Assembly: GCA_037447655.1 (NCBI GenBank)
Contig: JBBHKE010002750.1
Span: 1-64,000, forward strand
Source: Zygnema cylindricum
Taxonomy: Eukaryota; Streptophyta; Zygnematophyceae; Zygnematales; Zygnemataceae
Direction: 5' to 3'
DNA length: 64,000 nucleotides
The notes beneath the pieces are model-generated. The model had not been told where the DNA came from. It ran no database searches and saw only the letters and a program-made list of their open reading frames with translations. The translations under genes and the position numbers were made by a program. Each line of letters starts with the position of its first letter. The first letter of the stretch is position 1. Below, one piece after another: positions 62,891-64,000 of this stretch.

Positions 62891-64000
62891 GACGTCGTGG
62901 AAAATGAAAACAAAGCCCTTTTGCTTTTCATTTTATTTTAAAAAACATTAAATTTGTAACTAAAAATTGTAAGTGCTTGTTTAACCATGGTGATCTAATT
63001 TTGTCAGGCGCATTTTTCTAGAGTTAATATATTTTTCTCAGGTAATAAATCAACTGAAGAAGCAACTGAAGCAGAAAAATTATTTCATAAACAAATAAAT
63101 TAAGATGAAAATGCCACTTTATCACAGAAACGTCCAGAAAACAAAAAAATGAAAACACATTTGGGCGCTTTTGACTGTTCATCATTCAAATGCCAAATGT
63201 GAAACTTACTCTCGCCTCTGATAAACTGAAATACAACGTCAAATTTGTTGAAGTAAAAGTACAAATTTTATCAAATTTACAATCTACGTTCTTTCTTTCA
63301 CCCGTTTCCCTTGTCTCCCTTTTTGGTCTCTCTTTTCCTAACTCTTGAAACGAGGCTCAAACTGTTTCCTATTACCTTCTGACCTTGTTTACAGTTAGCA
63401 TTCCTGACACGAATATATATATATATATGGTGTAAATTATGATTATGATGCACATTTGTTATACATTATACTTATATATAAATATACACATATATACATG
63501 TTTTATATCTAAAACCTGAGTCACCCATTTTGAGCGACAAGAAATATTCCTAGAGCCACGTACGTCTAGCTTGATGACATGATATCGCAGAAGCGACACA
63601 TTTGAATAAGTCAGAAAGCAGGAATTATATTACAGGGGGAATCACAGATCGTAGGCAATAAAGCTGGCTATGATTTCTTCCTTCTAAGCTCTGAGTGAGT
63701 TCTATGAATAATGATCTATTCTGTCTCTTCTGTTCATTATTTGTACCTGATGCATAAAAACAAACTAAATGGTGGTCAAATAACTAAGTACCACGTGTCC
63801 TAGTTCTGCCTCTCATAATGCAACAAGGAGAGCACACACTCGATCTACACCAAACTAAATCTACAGCTCCCCGGAGATCGTGGGTGACTTCACTCGATTC
63901 GATTTCATTGAACCGCCAAATTAGAAATGTTGCCCATAATTGAAACAAAAAGTAAAATAAATAAGCCAACTTAAAACCCTGAACAATCAGAAAGAAAATC
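62891..64000. other. 3' intergenic region of the next unit
   Basis: 62920-63400 is homologous to the stretch preceding the minus genes (AAATCAACTGAAGAAGC, AAATTTTATCAAATTTACA, TTTCCTAACTCTTGAAACGAGGC). A (TA)n patch lies at 63412-63428 and AT-rich repeats at 63470-63500. 63520-64000 shows nothing I recognise, apart from a resemblance of the last bases (TAAAACCCTGAACAATCAGAAAGAAAATC) to the 3' region near other minus genes, which suggests another copy may follow. Confidence 0.45.

Overview
The window looks like nuclear DNA of a land plant. It is AT-rich, carries Ty1/copia LTR retrotransposons, a hAT DNA transposon with its own MITE family, a tRNA-derived insertion, and a degenerate TTTAGGG-type block near 1335-1396. 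The genes are intronless and in tandem paralogous copies. I cannot name the species. A bryophyte or other non-seed plant is a guess.

The backbone is a tandemly duplicated two-gene unit. One lineage lies on the minus strand and encodes a protein of about 410-435 residues that I read as a BTB/POZ-type protein of the plant At3g05675/At1g63850 kind (N-terminal BTB-like fold, then a motif like YLESVPWSE, then a helical C-terminal half). There are six copies: G1 (6937-16695, split by a retrotransposon), G2 (25755-26989, frameshifted), G3 (31205-32434, intact), G4 (36368-37636, intact), G5 (43216-44523, intact) and G6 (49607-51093, dead). A diverged sister lineage lies on the plus strand and is a pseudogene in every unit: 4535-6180, 29883-30520, 40655-41757, 48153-48285 and 62203-62890. 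Short extra C-terminal fragments of the minus lineage lie at 23925-24580, 35665-35905 and 48840-49125. The upstream regions are also homologous between units. They share a TATA-like box about 320-390 nt before the ATG and repeated CACGTGGC/GCCACGTGGC (G-box) motifs 0.45-1.2 kb upstream.

The array is heavily invaded. (1) 7503-16068 is a rearranged Copia insertion with a perfect 5-bp duplication (AAAAC) inside G1. It has three LTRs, two near-identical gag-integrase blocks, an inverted block, and no reverse transcriptase core. (2) 18185-23669 is a complete but decayed Copia element of the same family on the plus strand. (3) 54256-61561 is a second, non-coding LTR element (perfect duplication TTACG). 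Its 5' LTR is interrupted by a 3.1-kb hAT element (54287-57370) and its 3' LTR by a 976-bp MITE (60038-61013). (4) A MITE family with ends CATAGTTCAAAAGTAGG and 8-bp duplications occurs at eight places, two of them as side-by-side pairs sharing a duplication. (5) A 247-bp insertion carrying a tRNA-like cloverleaf sits inside G6.

The most unusual point is in the two LTR families. The gag start codon lies inside the LTR, so the reading frame crosses the LTR end and translates the primer-binding site (GGTTATGGGCC, complementary to the anticodon arm of initiator tRNA-Met). Three internal breakpoints of the rearranged element fall at this same ATGGGCC sequence. The first 4.5 kb hold simple repeats, a degraded tandem array of BTB-gene fragments and no convincing intact gene.
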